This document shows positions 36,801 through 46,997 of a DNA stretch of 64,000 nt, piece after piece. Source of the DNA: Brumimicrobium salinarum (GTDB taxonomy: Bacteria; Bacteroidota; Bacteroidia; Flavobacteriales_D; Crocinitomicaceae); contig NZ_PJNI01000013.1 of assembly GCF_002844555.1 (NCBI RefSeq), positions 1 through 64,000 on the forward strand, in the 5' to 3' direction. Numbering within the stretch: the stretch's first letter is position 1; each line of letters opens with the position of its first letter. A program made the translations under genes and the position numbers. Below the pieces are notes generated by a model. The model saw only the letters and a program-made list of their open reading frames with translations. It searched no databases and was not told where the DNA came from.

Positions 36801-39469
36801 GGCCAAGTTGGATGTCGAGAGCTGGAAGAGCAACGCCAGACGGTGCAAATATGTTGACATTCTCAGCAGATAAAGAAGAATATACCACAGGAGAAAAAGC
36901 CAAAATCAGTTTCCCTTCTGCAGAAGAAGGACGCGCTTTGATTTCCATTGAAGATGGCAAAAAAGTGATTGATGCTTTTTGGATAGAAACCTTGGATAGC
37001 GAAACCTCTTTTGAGTTGCCGATTACACCAGATTTAGCACCGAATTGTTATGTGCATATCACGTTTTTACAACCGCACAAAAGCACCAAAAACGACGCTC
37101 CGATTCGCATGTATGGCGTAGTTCCAATTATGGTAAAAGATCCACTCACGATTCTTGAACCTGAAATAGAAATGCCCGATGAATTGGCTCCAGAATCGTC
37201 ATTTACGATAAAAGTCAACGAGAAAAATAGTCGTGACATGACGTATACAATCGCCGTTGTGGATGAAGGATTATTGGATTTAACCCGATTTAAAACGCCC
37301 AATCCTTGGAATCATTTTTACGCACGTGAAGCCTTAGGCGTAAGAACTTGGGATTTGTTCGACCATGTCATTGGAGCTTACGGAGCGAAAGTGGAGAATA
37401 TTCTCACGATTGGTGGTGACCAAGCCATCAATCCAGGAGACGATACCCCAATTCGATTCAAACCGATGGTACGATTTATTGGCCCATTCAAACTTAAAGG
37501 AGGAAGTTCAGCGAAACACAAAATTGATGTTCCGAATTATATTGGATCGGTAAGAACAATGGTGGTTGCCGGTCAAGATGGTGCTTATGGAAGTGCGGAA
37601 AAAACAACGCCTGTAAAGAAACCATTGATGGTCTTAGCAACTTTACCGCGTGTATTGGGACCCAAAGAAAAAGTACAACTTCCGATTAACGTTTTTGCCA
37701 TGGATAAAAAGGTGAAAAACGTACAACTAAAAGTCAAAACCAACAAATATGTTAGTGTTGTTGGTTCACCGAACAAGCAAATCACTTTTAATGATGTTGG
37801 CGATCAGGTGGTGAATTTTGAACTCGAAGTCGGCACATTAACAGGCGCTGCAAAAGTGGAAGTCATTGCCACCAGTGGAAATGAAAAGTCTACACACACC
37901 ATTGATTTAGCAGTGCGTCAACCGAATCTCCCAGTAACGATTTACAAAGAAGGCGCATTAGATGGAAAAACGTCGTGGAAGGAGGAAATCAACTTGCCGG
38001 GAATGGACAACAGCAATTCTGCGAAATTAGAATTGTCGAACATCCCTCCTATTAATTTGGAAAAACGGTTGGGTTATCTCATTCGTTATCCGCATGGTTG
38101 TTTAGAGCAAAAAACATCGGGTGCTTTCCCACAATTGTATTTGTCGAGTTTAATTGAAATTGATGCCAAAACAAAAGCGAGAATCGACAATAATGTGCGT
38201 TCGGTACTCAATAAAATTCAAAGACATCAACTCAACGATGGCGGATTTGCGTTTTGGCAAGGTGGCGGAACTTCAAGTGATTGGGGAACAACTTATGCAG
38301 GTCATTTTATGCTAGTAGCTGAAAAGAAAGGTTATGCTCTCCCCTATGGATTGAAAGAAAAATGGATTAAATACCAGAAAAATCAAGCCCAGCAATGGAG
38401 TCCGCGCAATCACAACAATTACCGCAATAATGATTTACCACAAGCTTATCGTTTATATACTTTGGCTTTGGCGGGAGATCCTGTTTTGAGTGCTATGAAT
38501 AAATTAAGAACGCAAGACGATCTATCCGTTCAAGCCGCATGGAGATTAGCAGCCGCTTATCAAATTGCAGGTAAAAACGAAGTGGCCAAACGCATTGTAA
38601 AAGATAAGTCGACACGAATCCAGCCGTACACGGAATTGGGGCATACTTTTGGAAATAATCACCGTGACCAAGCGATGATTATTGAAACCTTGACCTTAAT
38701 GGGGGAAAAAGCAAAAGCCGCTGCATTGGTAAAAAAACTTTCCGAAACCTTGAGTAAAGACCGATGGATGAGTACGCAAACCACTGCTTATTCTTTAATG
38801 GCCATTGCGCAATTCACGGAAAATAATAACCCCAAAGACGGCATGAAAGCTTCCTTTGTTTATAATGGCAAAACAACAAACATATCCAGTTCAAAAGCCA
38901 TAGAGTTGATTGATTTAGATGTTTCTGGAACGCAAAAATCGGCAGCAGTAGAAGTAGAAAATAAAGGCGAAAGTTATTTATTTACTCGATTAATTGCCAC
39001 TGGAGTTCCTTTAGCCGGCAATGAAGTTTCTCGTTCCGACCATTTATATTTGGATGTCGTTTATCGCAACGCAGCAGATGAAATTATATCTGTTGATCAA
39101 CTGGAACAAGGAACTGACTTTTCTGTGGAAGTAACGGTTTCTAATCCAGGAAATCGCGGAGACTATAAAGAACTCGCTTTATCTCAAATATTCCCAAGCG
39201 GTTGGGAAATTCACAACCAAAGAATGGACATGAATTACAGCGGAAACGATGGTCAACACATCAATTATCAAGACATTCGCGACGATCGAGTTTATACCTA
39301 TTTCGATTTACGCAAGAATCAAAGCAAGACGATTAAAATCAATTTACATGCGGCTTATGTGGGCGAATATTATATGCCTGCGATTCACATTGAAGCCATG
39401 TACGACGCAACGATTTCTGCTTTAAAGAAAGGTAAAAAGGTGAAAGTCGTGAAACCCGGCAGAAGATAA
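33887..39469 (+). CDS. Bacterial alpha-2-macroglobulin lipoprotein with thioester
   Basis: The 1,860-residue protein has a lipoprotein signal (LFSAC), many beta-sandwich (MG-type) domains, and a C-terminal all-helical thioester domain with YPHGCLEQKTSG (CxEQ thioester) at about 1397-1408. Bacterial A2Ms trap proteases that reach the periplasm. A Cys-bracketed, Asp/Tyr/His/Asn-rich loop lies at about 450-505. It is followed after 2 bp by pbpC, the classic partner, suggesting joint envelope defence and repair. Confidence 0.93.
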   Translation: MSKVISLRPLLYFLTTLLLFSACSEEDPAEFKINPDFQKHISSFTSGVISSASPVQIQLSQPYPKEIKPNQPIKEDFISISPEVKGKTVWKDQYTLEFIPEENFISGQDYWVEFELGKVSDVPNELKTFKFPFSIIKQAINFEVDGLKSYSNESMEWYQFLGTAITADVINTKKLDEIFNVTINGKTKKATFSEFGVDGLYNLVVDSVERKDQTGEIKVTWNANPNGEKEEREMRHEIPAMGDFKVTQTTVVQHPEQYVRIRFSDPLLANQNLNGLVEIQGDNNLKTAIATNELKVYPSKRLEGNHTLVLNAAIQNVKGYKFKKTEQISVDFQAIKPAVKLVGKGSILPSSNNMMVPFEAVNLKAVDIRIIKIFESNIKQFFQNNDYSGSDELKRIGRVVRKKTIYLGEKKPLDLGKWNRFNLDLSEYIEVDQGAIYRVEIGFRKHHSVYPCTNAQKEDIERDESDWDEKDYADADKWEYINDWNHHYNNYDYFPGYDYNRQDDPCSYSYYRGKNVVKNIFASDIGIVAKSGTNGETFIAVTDIVSTQPIQAATVRVYDYQQQKITEIQTNQKGIAQTKALKAKPFFIEVEHDLKKGYLRLGNGNNLPLSRFDIDGATIQEGIKGYIYGERGVWRPGDTLFLNFILEDKDNVIPNNHPVIFELHNARGQLVKRNVQKEGLNGFYNFTTPTNVDAPTGNWTAKVEVGGATFTKTIKVETIKPNRLKINLDIQNDLISSANPYVKGDLIVKWLHGAPAKELKTDISLKFVPTSTDFKGFKNYTFDDPSKNFFASEEQFLERNLNAEGKLSFNEKVEVQDQAPGMLKVIFKTRAFERGGDFSTDQMAVNYAPYEYFVGVQSPEINKYGALETDTTYQFPIVSLNKKGERAANRKVKVEVYKIEWSWWWQSGSDNVARYINRNNVRPISSETITTNASGEGFSKTKIDKYDWGRYLIKVEDMNSGHSTGIMTYFDWPSWMSRAGRATPDGANMLTFSADKEEYTTGEKAKISFPSAEEGRALISIEDGKKVIDAFWIETLDSETSFELPITPDLAPNCYVHITFLQPHKSTKNDAPIRMYGVVPIMVKDPLTILEPEIEMPDELAPESSFTIKVNEKNSRDMTYTIAVVDEGLLDLTRFKTPNPWNHFYAREALGVRTWDLFDHVIGAYGAKVENILTIGGDQAINPGDDTPIRFKPMVRFIGPFKLKGGSSAKHKIDVPNYIGSVRTMVVAGQDGAYGSAEKTTPVKKPLMVLATLPRVLGPKEKVQLPINVFAMDKKVKNVQLKVKTNKYVSVVGSPNKQITFNDVGDQVVNFELEVGTLTGAAKVEVIATSGNEKSTHTIDLAVRQPNLPVTIYKEGALDGKTSWKEEINLPGMDNSNSAKLELSNIPPINLEKRLGYLIRYPHGCLEQKTSGAFPQLYLSSLIEIDAKTKARIDNNVRSVLNKIQRHQLNDGGFAFWQGGGTSSDWGTTYAGHFMLVAEKKGYALPYGLKEKWIKYQKNQAQQWSPRNHNNYRNNDLPQAYRLYTLALAGDPVLSAMNKLRTQDDLSVQAAWRLAAAYQIAGKNEVAKRIVKDKSTRIQPYTELGHTFGNNHRDQAMIIETLTLMGEKAKAAALVKKLSETLSKDRWMSTQTTAYSLMAIAQFTENNNPKDGMKASFVYNGKTTNISSSKAIELIDLDVSGTQKSAAVEVENKGESYLFTRLIATGVPLAGNEVSRSDHLYLDVVYRNAADEIISVDQLEQGTDFSVEVTVSNPGNRGDYKELALSQIFPSGWEIHNQRMDMNYSGNDGQHINYQDIRDDRVYTYFDLRKNQSKTIKINLHAAYVGEYYMPAIHIEAMYDATISALKKGKKVKVVKPGRR

Positions 39470-39471
39470 TT

Positions 39472-41885
39472 GTGTATTTGAAAATAGGAAAATATCATTT
39501 CTATTTTGCACCTAGAAAGTTAACAGCCTTTGCATTTTTTGCTTTTGTTGTTTACTTTCTGGGTTGCTTGCCCAGTACTTTATTCGACCAACCGACTTCC
39601 ACTATTCTGCTCAGCAAAGACGGTCGGTTGATGAACGCACGAATTGCCACGGATGGTCAATGGCGATTTCCTCCGATGAACAATACACCCGAAAAGTTCA
39701 ACGCCGCAATTATCGCTTTTGAAGACCATGATTTTTATACCCACGCTGGCGTAAGCTTTTTGGCCATTGGTCGAGCAGCGTTGAGCAACATGAAAGCAGG
39801 AAAAGTCGTTAGCGGAGGCAGTACGATTACCATGCAAATCGCTAGAATGGCGCGAAATGGAAATCGAACTTTCTACAATAAATTTATCGAAGCGATTTGG
39901 GCTTTGCGCATGGAATTTCGCTACTCGAAAAAAGAATTGCTCAATATTTATGCTGCTAATGCACCGTTTGGTGGAAACGTGGTTGGATTAGAAGCTGCGG
40001 CTTGGCGCTATTATGGTTTGCCGCCCCATGATTTATCGTGGTCGCAAGTAGCTACTTTGGCTGTGCTTCCGAATGCTCCAAGTTTAGTTCATCCTGGGAA
40101 AAATCGTAAGAGATTACTCGAAAAGCGCAATAAAGTGCTTAAAACATTACTGGAACACGGAGAAATTGACGAAATCACTTATGAATTGTCTTTAGAAGAA
40201 CCGTTAATTGGCGCACCAAAAAGATTGCCTTCCTTGGCTCCTCACCTACTTGATCACGCTATTTTGAATGGACAAAAAGGACAACGCATTACAACTCATC
40301 TGGATGATAGAAAACAAAAAAGATTAAGCGAAGTTTTGGAACGCCATCAATATCATTTGAATCAGAATTACATTCACAATGCGGCACTTTTAGTCATTGA
40401 TGCTAAAACCAACGAAGTCGTTACTTATATTGGGAATTCTGCAACGGAAAACGAACACCAAAAGTTTGTTGATATCGTGCGTGCGCCAAGAAGTTCAGGG
40501 AGTGTGCTCAAACCTTTTCTTTATGCAGCTATGACGCAAGAAGGCATGATTCACAACCGACAATTGATTCCCGATGTACCGATGTATTTCGATCATTTTT
40601 CTCCTAAAAATTATGACGAAAAAAACCAAGGAGCCGTTCGTGCTGGAGAGGCTTTGGCGCAATCTTTAAATGTGCCGGCTGTTTATTTACTTAAACAATA
40701 CGGCATCGATAAATTCTTGCATAAGTTGCGCTCCATTGGTCAAACGCATGTTTCTAAAAGTGCCCAACACTATGGATTATCTTTAATTCTTGGCGGCGGA
40801 GAATCTTCACTTTGGGAAATCACCAACGCTTATGCGGGCATGACAAAAACATTGAACTTTTATAATGAGGAGAATATGTATAGTGCGGGAAGTTGGGATA
40901 AAGCTGAAGTTTTTTTTGAAAAAAAACTTCAGAGTGGGACTTCGACTACGCTAAGTCTCCACAGAGATAGGGAGAGTGAAAGGGAGAGAACTAGAACTAC
41001 TTCAAAATTTGATGCGGCTTCTATTTATGAAACTTTTCAGGCTTTGCTGAGTGTAAATAGACCTTACATGGATGCTTCTTGGGAACAGTACGCTTCTTCT
41101 TCCAAAATTGCTTGGAAAACAGGAACGAGTTATGGCAATAGAGATGCTTGGGCTGTGGGCTGTACTCCCGATTATGTGGTTGGGGTTTGGGTTGGAAACG
41201 CCACCGGAGAAGGTCGGCCAGGGATTATTGGAACAACTGCAGCAGGTCCGATTTTATTTGATGTTTTTTCGCATTTAACCCAAAAAGGTCTTGGTTTGTT
41301 CCTCCCTATGATGAATTGGTAAAAATGAGTATTTGCAAAGAAAGTGGACATCGAAATACGATGAATTGTACCAAAATAGATACTGTTTCTGTACATCAAA
41401 ATGCTTTGCGTGGTCCAGCCTGTAATTTCCACGAAGTTTTTCTTACCGATGAAAAAGAACAATTCCGTTACCATCAATCTTGTGCGCCAAATGTTCCACT
41501 AAAAACAATCTCTCAATTTGTATTGCCACCATTGCAAGCCTACTTTTATAAAAGTGCTCATCCCAATTACAAAACGCTTCCTCCCTTCCATCCCGATTGT
41601 AAAAGCGGTAATGAAAACAAATCATTTACGCTTATTTATCCAGAACACAATAGTCGAATGGTAGCGACCACAGATTTAGACGGCGTTTCCAAAGGAATTA
41701 TTTTTGAAGCTTCTCATCCCGATCGTTCTGCGACTTTGTTTTGGCATGTAGATGATGAATATTTAGGACAAACAAGAGGTAATCACACGATTCAGTATCT
41801 TCCAGAAAAAGGAGAGCATTTGTTGACGGTATTAGATGAATTGGGGAATCAGAAGAAAGTGTTGTTTGAGATTTTAAATAAGTGA
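39472..41885 (+). CDS. pbpC: Penicillin-binding protein 1C, broken by a -1 frameshift
   Basis: This bifunctional glycan polymerase and transpeptidase paired with A2M has a GT51 domain with FEDHDFYTHAG and GGSTITMQIARM, then a transpeptidase with SVLK, SLN and KTGTSYG. The frame stops at 41322 after GLFLPMMNW. Restoring one base near 41286 makes it read WFVPPYDELVKM into the C-terminal BiPBP_C domain, now a separate frame from 41316, giving about 804 residues, normal for PBP1C. An in-frame low-complexity insert encoding SGTSTTLSLHRDRESERERT lies at about residues 486-506. Confidence 0.88.
40904..40990 (+). repeat. Repeat-like insert inside pbpC
   Basis: A perfect 14-bp inverted repeat, CTGAAG plus T8 against A8 plus CTTCAG, separated by one base, spans 40904-40932. 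It is followed by GGGACTTCGACTACGCTAAG and a run of GAGAG-type bases, in frame with pbpC. It looks like a REP-type insertion rather than protein-evolved sequence. Confidence 0.5.
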
Positions 41886-42103
41886 TCAAATGTTTAATAA
41901 AATTTAGAAACTCAACTATTTTTAAAAGAGAAATGCGGTAAACCTTTCAAATTAATCTGGAATATTCACTGTACTTTTTATTTTAAGAGAAGAAATATTT
42001 TTCTATTAGATGAATAGCTTATTTTCAAATCCCCATAAAACTATGCTCCTTTAGAAATGAAGATTTTTTTCATTTAAAACCTATTAAACCCCCGATTTCT
42101 ATT

Positions 42104-42111
42104 AATTTTGG
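42104..42111 (+). promoter_or_regulatory. Putative -7 element of the BatA-like gene
   Basis: TAATTTTG fits TAnnTTTG and ends 6 bases before the GAACG-ATG start. The -33 half is not evident. Confidence 0.35.
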
Positions 42112-42115
42112 AACG

Positions 42116-44154
42116 ATGAGTTTTGTATATCCACATATTCTGTATTTCTTGTTTTTGTTAATCATACCGATTATCATTCACTTATTTAATTTCAGAAGAT
42201 ATAAAAAACTATATTTTTCTAGTTTACAATTTATTAAGAAGGTTGAAAAAGAGACCAATGCTACAAGAAATCTAAGACATTACCTTATTCTTGCTTGCAG
42301 AATGTTAGCATTTACAGCAATAATATTAGCATTTGCACAACCCTACATTCCCACCTCAACTCAAAACAAATCCTTTGAGCGTGTTGTACCAATTTATATA
42401 GATAATTCGCTTTCTATGTCTGCCAAAGGATCAAATGGAGATCTTTTGAATCAAGCAAAAACAGCTGTTCAAGAAATAGTTGACGCTTATCCTAGAGGTC
42501 AAAAATTCATGCTTTTAACCAATAAATTAGAAGGAAAAGAATACCGTATCATTAATAAAACAGAACTTGAAGATCGGCTTGCTTTCATTGATTTTTCTGC
42601 AATTTCTAGATCAATAACAAGTCCCCTAGAAAGCACTAACGCTTATTTAAATTCCATTGATTTTGACGGTCAGGTACATTATTATGTATTATCAGACTTT
42701 CAGAAAAGAAACTTATCTGCAACTGAAGATTTGTTAGACACAAATGCTACCTATTCATTTTTACAAATGAAACCACAAATGAAACAAAATCTTTACATTG
42801 ATTCTGTTTGGTTTGATCAACCCTTTCAGCGTGTAAATCAAAACAACACCCTGAATATAAGAGTTTTTAACACTGGAGACACAGACCTTACTAACGTTGC
42901 TTTAAACCTTGAAATTGATGATTTAAAACGACAAACATTAACAGATGTAAAAGGTAAAGATTACACAATAGTTTCTATGAACTACACCGATAAAAGTGTT
43001 GGTAGCAAGGCTGGTTTTATAGAATTGGTAGATGAAAACCTATACTTTGATAATCGATTTTATTTTAGTTATGATGTTACATCAACTGTTAAAATACTAA
43101 TAGTGAACAATGAAAATAGTACACCTTATCCTGGATTGGTTTATGCTACTGATGATTTTTATCAAATTGAACAAAACAATGTTAACCAACTCAAAACAAA
43201 CATCCTAAACGAGGCTAATCTAATAGTTTTAAATGAATTAGAATCGATTAGTTCTGGTTTACAAACACAACTCAAGCAACTAACAGACAATGGTACTCAT
43301 TTATTAATCATCCCCTCCCCTTCTTATGACCCTAAATCGTATAATAATCTTTTAGCTTCAATGCATTTACCATTAATTAACCAAAAAAGGAATAAAGAAA
43401 TAAGAATTGGAAAAATCAATTCTTCCTCCCTATTTTTCAAAGGTATGTTTGATGAAAAAGTTGAAAAAATCACCATGCCTCCGCTAAGTAAATATTTCAC
43501 GAGTACGGTTTATACTAACGCAAACTATCGCTCCCTCATTAACTACGAAAATGGTCAGCCTTTATTTGTAGAACAAGGAGAAACAGAATCTATTTACATG
43601 TTATACAGTGCCATTCAAGATAGCTTTAACAATCTTGGAAAATCTGCTCTATTTTCATCACTTTTATTACGTGTTGGTGAAAAAAGTCAAGGAAATCAAC
43701 CACTTTCATTAACATTAGGCTCTGGAGAAAATTATAAAATTAAAACAACTGAGCAAGATCAAAACCCTTTGCAGCTTCAAAATGAAGCTCTTGTTTTTAT
43801 TCCTGAAATGACAAAAAAACAGGACATACTTCTATCTCTGTTAGAAACGCAAATAAAAATCACGCGATAAAAGACGGAATTTACAATATTTTACAAGGTG
43901 ATAAAAAACTGGGTAAAATAGCTTTAAACTTTAATCGTTTAGAATCAGATATGCAGATTGCGGCACCAAATGAAATCAATGCGTATTTTGAATCAATAAA
44001 CTTGCCTCATATACGTGTTGAAGAAATGGTTATTTTTGACGATTTACAAAACATAAACCTCAATGAACCTAACACGTATTGGAAACTTCTTTTAATTTTA
44101 GCATTAGCGTTTTTTATCTTAGAAATGCTAATCATCACTTTTTGGAAAGTATAA
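42116..44154 (+). CDS. BatA-like (aerotolerance-type) membrane protein, broken by a -1 frameshift
   Basis: The N-terminus has two hydrophobic helices and the BatA N-domain signature, including [20 protein letters not shown] and [13 protein letters not shown]. The body (residues 90-580) is a periplasmic domain containing a VWA-like [11 protein letters not shown]. The frame stops at 43870. One added A in the A-rich tract at about 43850-43860 lets it run into a second frame that ends with a transmembrane helix ([20 protein letters not shown]), giving about 679 residues. It ends two bases before the dihydroorotase-like gene, so the pair is an operon. Confidence 0.82.
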
Positions 44155-44155
44155 A

Positions 44156-45418
44156 ATGAAAATTTTACTGAAACAAGCAAAAATATTTGATCAAGCATCT
44201 TCCTTTTTTAATCAAAGAAAAGACATTCTCATTATTGACGGGAAGATTGTAAAAATCGAAAATGAAATACAAGATGAATCTGCTGAATCAATAAGCAGTA
44301 AATCTTTATGTGTTTCACAAAGTTGGGTAGATTTGAAGGCGGATTTTTGCGATCCTGGAAATGAACAAAACGAAGATCTTCAATCGGGTTTAAAACTTGC
44401 CGAAAATGGAGGTTTTGGTCATGTGTTTTTAGTCCCTTCCACTTCACCTGTAATTGATAGTAAAGGTCAGGTAAGTTATATCAAAACAGAAAGTAAGAAT
44501 CATATTGTTGATCTTCACCCAATGGGTGCTATCTCAAAAACATTATCCGGTGAAAGCTTATCTGAAATGTATGACATGTATAAAGCAGGGGTTCGACTAT
44601 TTACTGATCATACACAATTTACTTCTTCAGGAATTCTTTATCGGGCATTGTTGTATGTAAATAATTTTGGAGGTAGAATTATTTCATTTCCTCAAGACGA
44701 ATCATTGAGCAAAAATGGTCAGGTAAATGAAGGTATTGCTTCGTTAAGAACGGGACTCAAAGCCATTCCTTCAATTGGAGAAGAAATACAAATTCAACGT
44801 GATTTAAGCTTATTGGAATATACCAACGGTGCAATTCACTTCACGGGCGTCTCAACGAAAAAGTCACTTGAATGCATACGAGAGGCTAAATCAAATGGAG
44901 CTAAAGTGACATGTGATGTACATTTACATCAACTTTTATTTAATGAAAAAGCAGTCTTGGGTTATGATACTAATCATAAGGTTTTTCCACCATTCCGACC
45001 AGAGAAAGATAGACTTGCTTTATGGCAAGGAATAAAAGACGGTACGGTTGATTGTATTGTATCTAATCATCAGCCACATGCAGTTGAAGAAAAAGATATT
45101 GAATTTGATAATGCAGCCTTCGGAAATATTACCTTGCAAAGCTTTTACTCCGCATTAATTACAGATAATGAAGAAAACCAAGTTGATTTTATCGATAAAA
45201 TAACTGTTCAACCCCGTAAAATTGCTAATTTTGAAGTTGATTCAAGTATAAACACTAACAATATTGCTGATCTAACGATTTTTGACCCAACGATAAAATG
45301 GAGATTTAGTTCGTCTAACAATTATTCGAAAAGTAGTAATACTCCATTTTTAGGTCAAGAAATGAAAGGTAAAGCAATCGGAATCATTAAAAATGACACA
45401 ATTATTTTAAACCATTGA
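44156..45418 (+). CDS. Dihydroorotase-like amidohydrolase lacking the HxH metal site
   Basis: The 420-residue protein follows the dihydroorotase family along its length ([50 protein letters not shown]). At the canonical D-x-H-x-H-x-R-x-PG metal motif it reads [13 protein letters not shown], so the two His ligands and the Arg are absent. This matches inactive dihydroorotase homologues seen in Bacteroidota; they may act as structural partners of another pyrimidine enzyme. It is coupled to the BatA-like gene. Confidence 0.85.
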   Translation: MKILLKQAKIFDQASSFFNQRKDILIIDGKIVKIENEIQDESAESISSKSLCVSQSWVDLKADFCDPGNEQNEDLQSGLKLAENGGFGHVFLVPSTSPVIDSKGQVSYIKTESKNHIVDLHPMGAISKTLSGESLSEMYDMYKAGVRLFTDHTQFTSSGILYRALLYVNNFGGRIISFPQDESLSKNGQVNEGIASLRTGLKAIPSIGEEIQIQRDLSLLEYTNGAIHFTGVSTKKSLECIREAKSNGAKVTCDVHLHQLLFNEKAVLGYDTNHKVFPPFRPEKDRLALWQGIKDGTVDCIVSNHQPHAVEEKDIEFDNAAFGNITLQSFYSALITDNEENQVDFIDKITVQPRKIANFEVDSSINTNNIADLTIFDPTIKWRFSSSNNYSKSSNTPFLGQEMKGKAIGIIKNDTIILNH

Positions 45419-45422
45419 AGCC

Positions 45423-45989
45423 TTGAGTAAAAAGAAAAATAATTTTCTAAAGGAATTTTTTAAAGAGCGAAAAACAGTCGGAGCAATAAAACCTAGTTCG
45501 AAATCTTTAGCAAAAAAGATGCTTAAACATATCGATTTTGAAACCGAAAAAGTAATTGTAGAATTCGGTCCAGGTACAGGTGTTTTCACAAGAGAAATCA
45601 TTGACAAAATGAGAGATGATGCAATTCTTTATGTTTTTGAATTGCACGAACCATTTTTTATAAAATTGAAAAAAGAGTTTGAAGAAAACAAGCAGGTTAA
45701 AATCATCAATGATAGTGCTGTAAATGTAAGAGAGTACATATCAGCAGACAACTATGAAAATGCTGATGTCATCATATCATCACTTCCATTAACCAATTTT
45801 GATCAAAAATTAACCATGCGTATTTTAAAATCGGCTGAAATTGCCTTAAAAAAGAATGGTAAGTATATTCAATTCCAGTATTCTTTAAATGCTAAAAAAA
45901 TACTCAACAAGATTTTCGATTCGATTGATTTGCAATTTACGATAAACAATCTTCCCCCAGCCTTTGTTTATACATGTATAAAAAAATAA
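45423..45989 (+). CDS. SAM-dependent methyltransferase, rRNA-adenine or phospholipid N-methyltransferase-like
   Basis: The 188-residue class I methyltransferase has VIVEFGPGTGVFTREI (SAM loop) at about 40-55 and FELHEPFFIKLKKE. A second motif is DVIISSLPLTNFDQ in place of the NPPY of N6-adenine enzymes. Overall it resembles PmtA-like phospholipid N-methyltransferases or KsgA-fold relatives. Translation begins with TTG just after the dihydroorotase stop. Substrate undecided. Confidence 0.78.
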   Translation: MSKKKNNFLKEFFKERKTVGAIKPSSKSLAKKMLKHIDFETEKVIVEFGPGTGVFTREIIDKMRDDAILYVFELHEPFFIKLKKEFEENKQVKIINDSAVNVREYISADNYENADVIISSLPLTNFDQKLTMRILKSAEIALKKNGKYIQFQYSLNAKKILNKIFDSIDLQFTINNLPPAFVYTCIKK

Positions 45990-46014
45990 GCCCGAGGATT
46001 CGAGCTTATTTTTA
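45985..46014 (+). terminator. Terminator after the methyltransferase gene
   Basis: AATAAGC pairs with GCTTATT, with a partly paired inner stem, then T3. The stop codon TAA lies in the left arm. Confidence 0.65.
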
Positions 46015-46341
46015 GTTTTCATCAGTAGTAGTGTAATGTTTTCTAATAAAAAAACGTCTTCAGGAACCTTAAGGTTGCTTCGCTTTCCCTAATAAAATAA
46101 GGTTTTTTAACGGTTTTTTAACAACCCTCTGATTAACAAATATTTAATAATAAAAAAATCTTAAATTATTTTTGTAATTGTTAAAATAAAAGATGTGTTT
46201 CAGTCAAATTACCACTAAATTTTTCCTCCACTAGAGTTAAATAATAGAACTGGGGTATCAAGATAGGTCGTTAATCACTAGTCTTAAGGTTGTGTTTTTT
46301 CAATAATTACAGCCGAGAATCGTATCAATTAATTTTATCTA

Positions 46342-46536
46342 GTGTTAAACTTTATCAAAAAAGAAAGAAGGGATTTAGTCGAAGGTCTGAGAACTCCTCA
46401 GTTGTTAAAATCTAATGTTTTATCAACTACTGGAATGACAGCTCATAAGGAGGTCTTTGGGGTAAAATTGGCTCAAGCTAAGCTAGAGCAAACTTTACCC
46501 CCGCCAAGCCACAGAAATCCTGCTATTCCGAAGTAG
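46342..46536 (+). other. Structured intergenic segment with a doubtful 64-codon frame
   Basis: The nearly 1-kb gap between 45990 and 46997 has no clear gene. Two hairpins stand out: 46400-46410 with 46418-46428, and 46459-46466 (GGGGTAAA) with 46494-46501 (TTTACCCC) plus inner GCTC/GAGC. A frame of 64 codons starting GTG overlaps them. Stem-loop density suggests a non-coding RNA or an mRNA leader, but I recognise no RNA family. Confidence 0.35.
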
Positions 46537-46971
46537 TCCCGAGAACTTGGGGCGACGAGGAATCTATCTTTAAATAATTACGATTTATTTTGGTAACCCA
46601 ATAATAGAAATTGAGTTATTTTATTTAAAAAAGTTATCCTGGATAAACATCAAGATTTCTAATGCGCAATAAAAAGTTAGGGTTATCTCTTTAAATCGCA
46701 GATTGTAACAACCAATTTACGTCCCATCCAAGTCCACTTTTTTATATTGATGGTCAGTGTTTTGGCTTCTTAATGTTAATAGGGACATATCAAAATAAAC
46801 CCTTTGTAAAATAAAAAATTGTGATATTTTATATTACAAAGGATGACATTCTTAATAGAGTTAGGAGGTCAAAATCAGGTTTTAAATAAATAACCTGCAG
46901 AATAAGAACCAGATACAAAAATAATATTTGTCATAAAAGCAACTAAACATATCACCTATTCGTTTTTTTGT

Positions 46972-46979
46972 TATATTTG
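46972..46979 (+). promoter_or_regulatory. Putative -7 element of the universal stress protein gene
   Basis: TATATTTG matches TAnnTTTG and ends 18 bases before ATG 46998. No clear -33. Confidence 0.4.
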
Positions 46980-46997
46980 ATATATAAACCAAAACTT

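Noticed and set aside
46015-46967. tmRNA, RNase P RNA or SRP RNA in the long gap
   Set aside because: None of the conserved core sequences of these RNAs is present.
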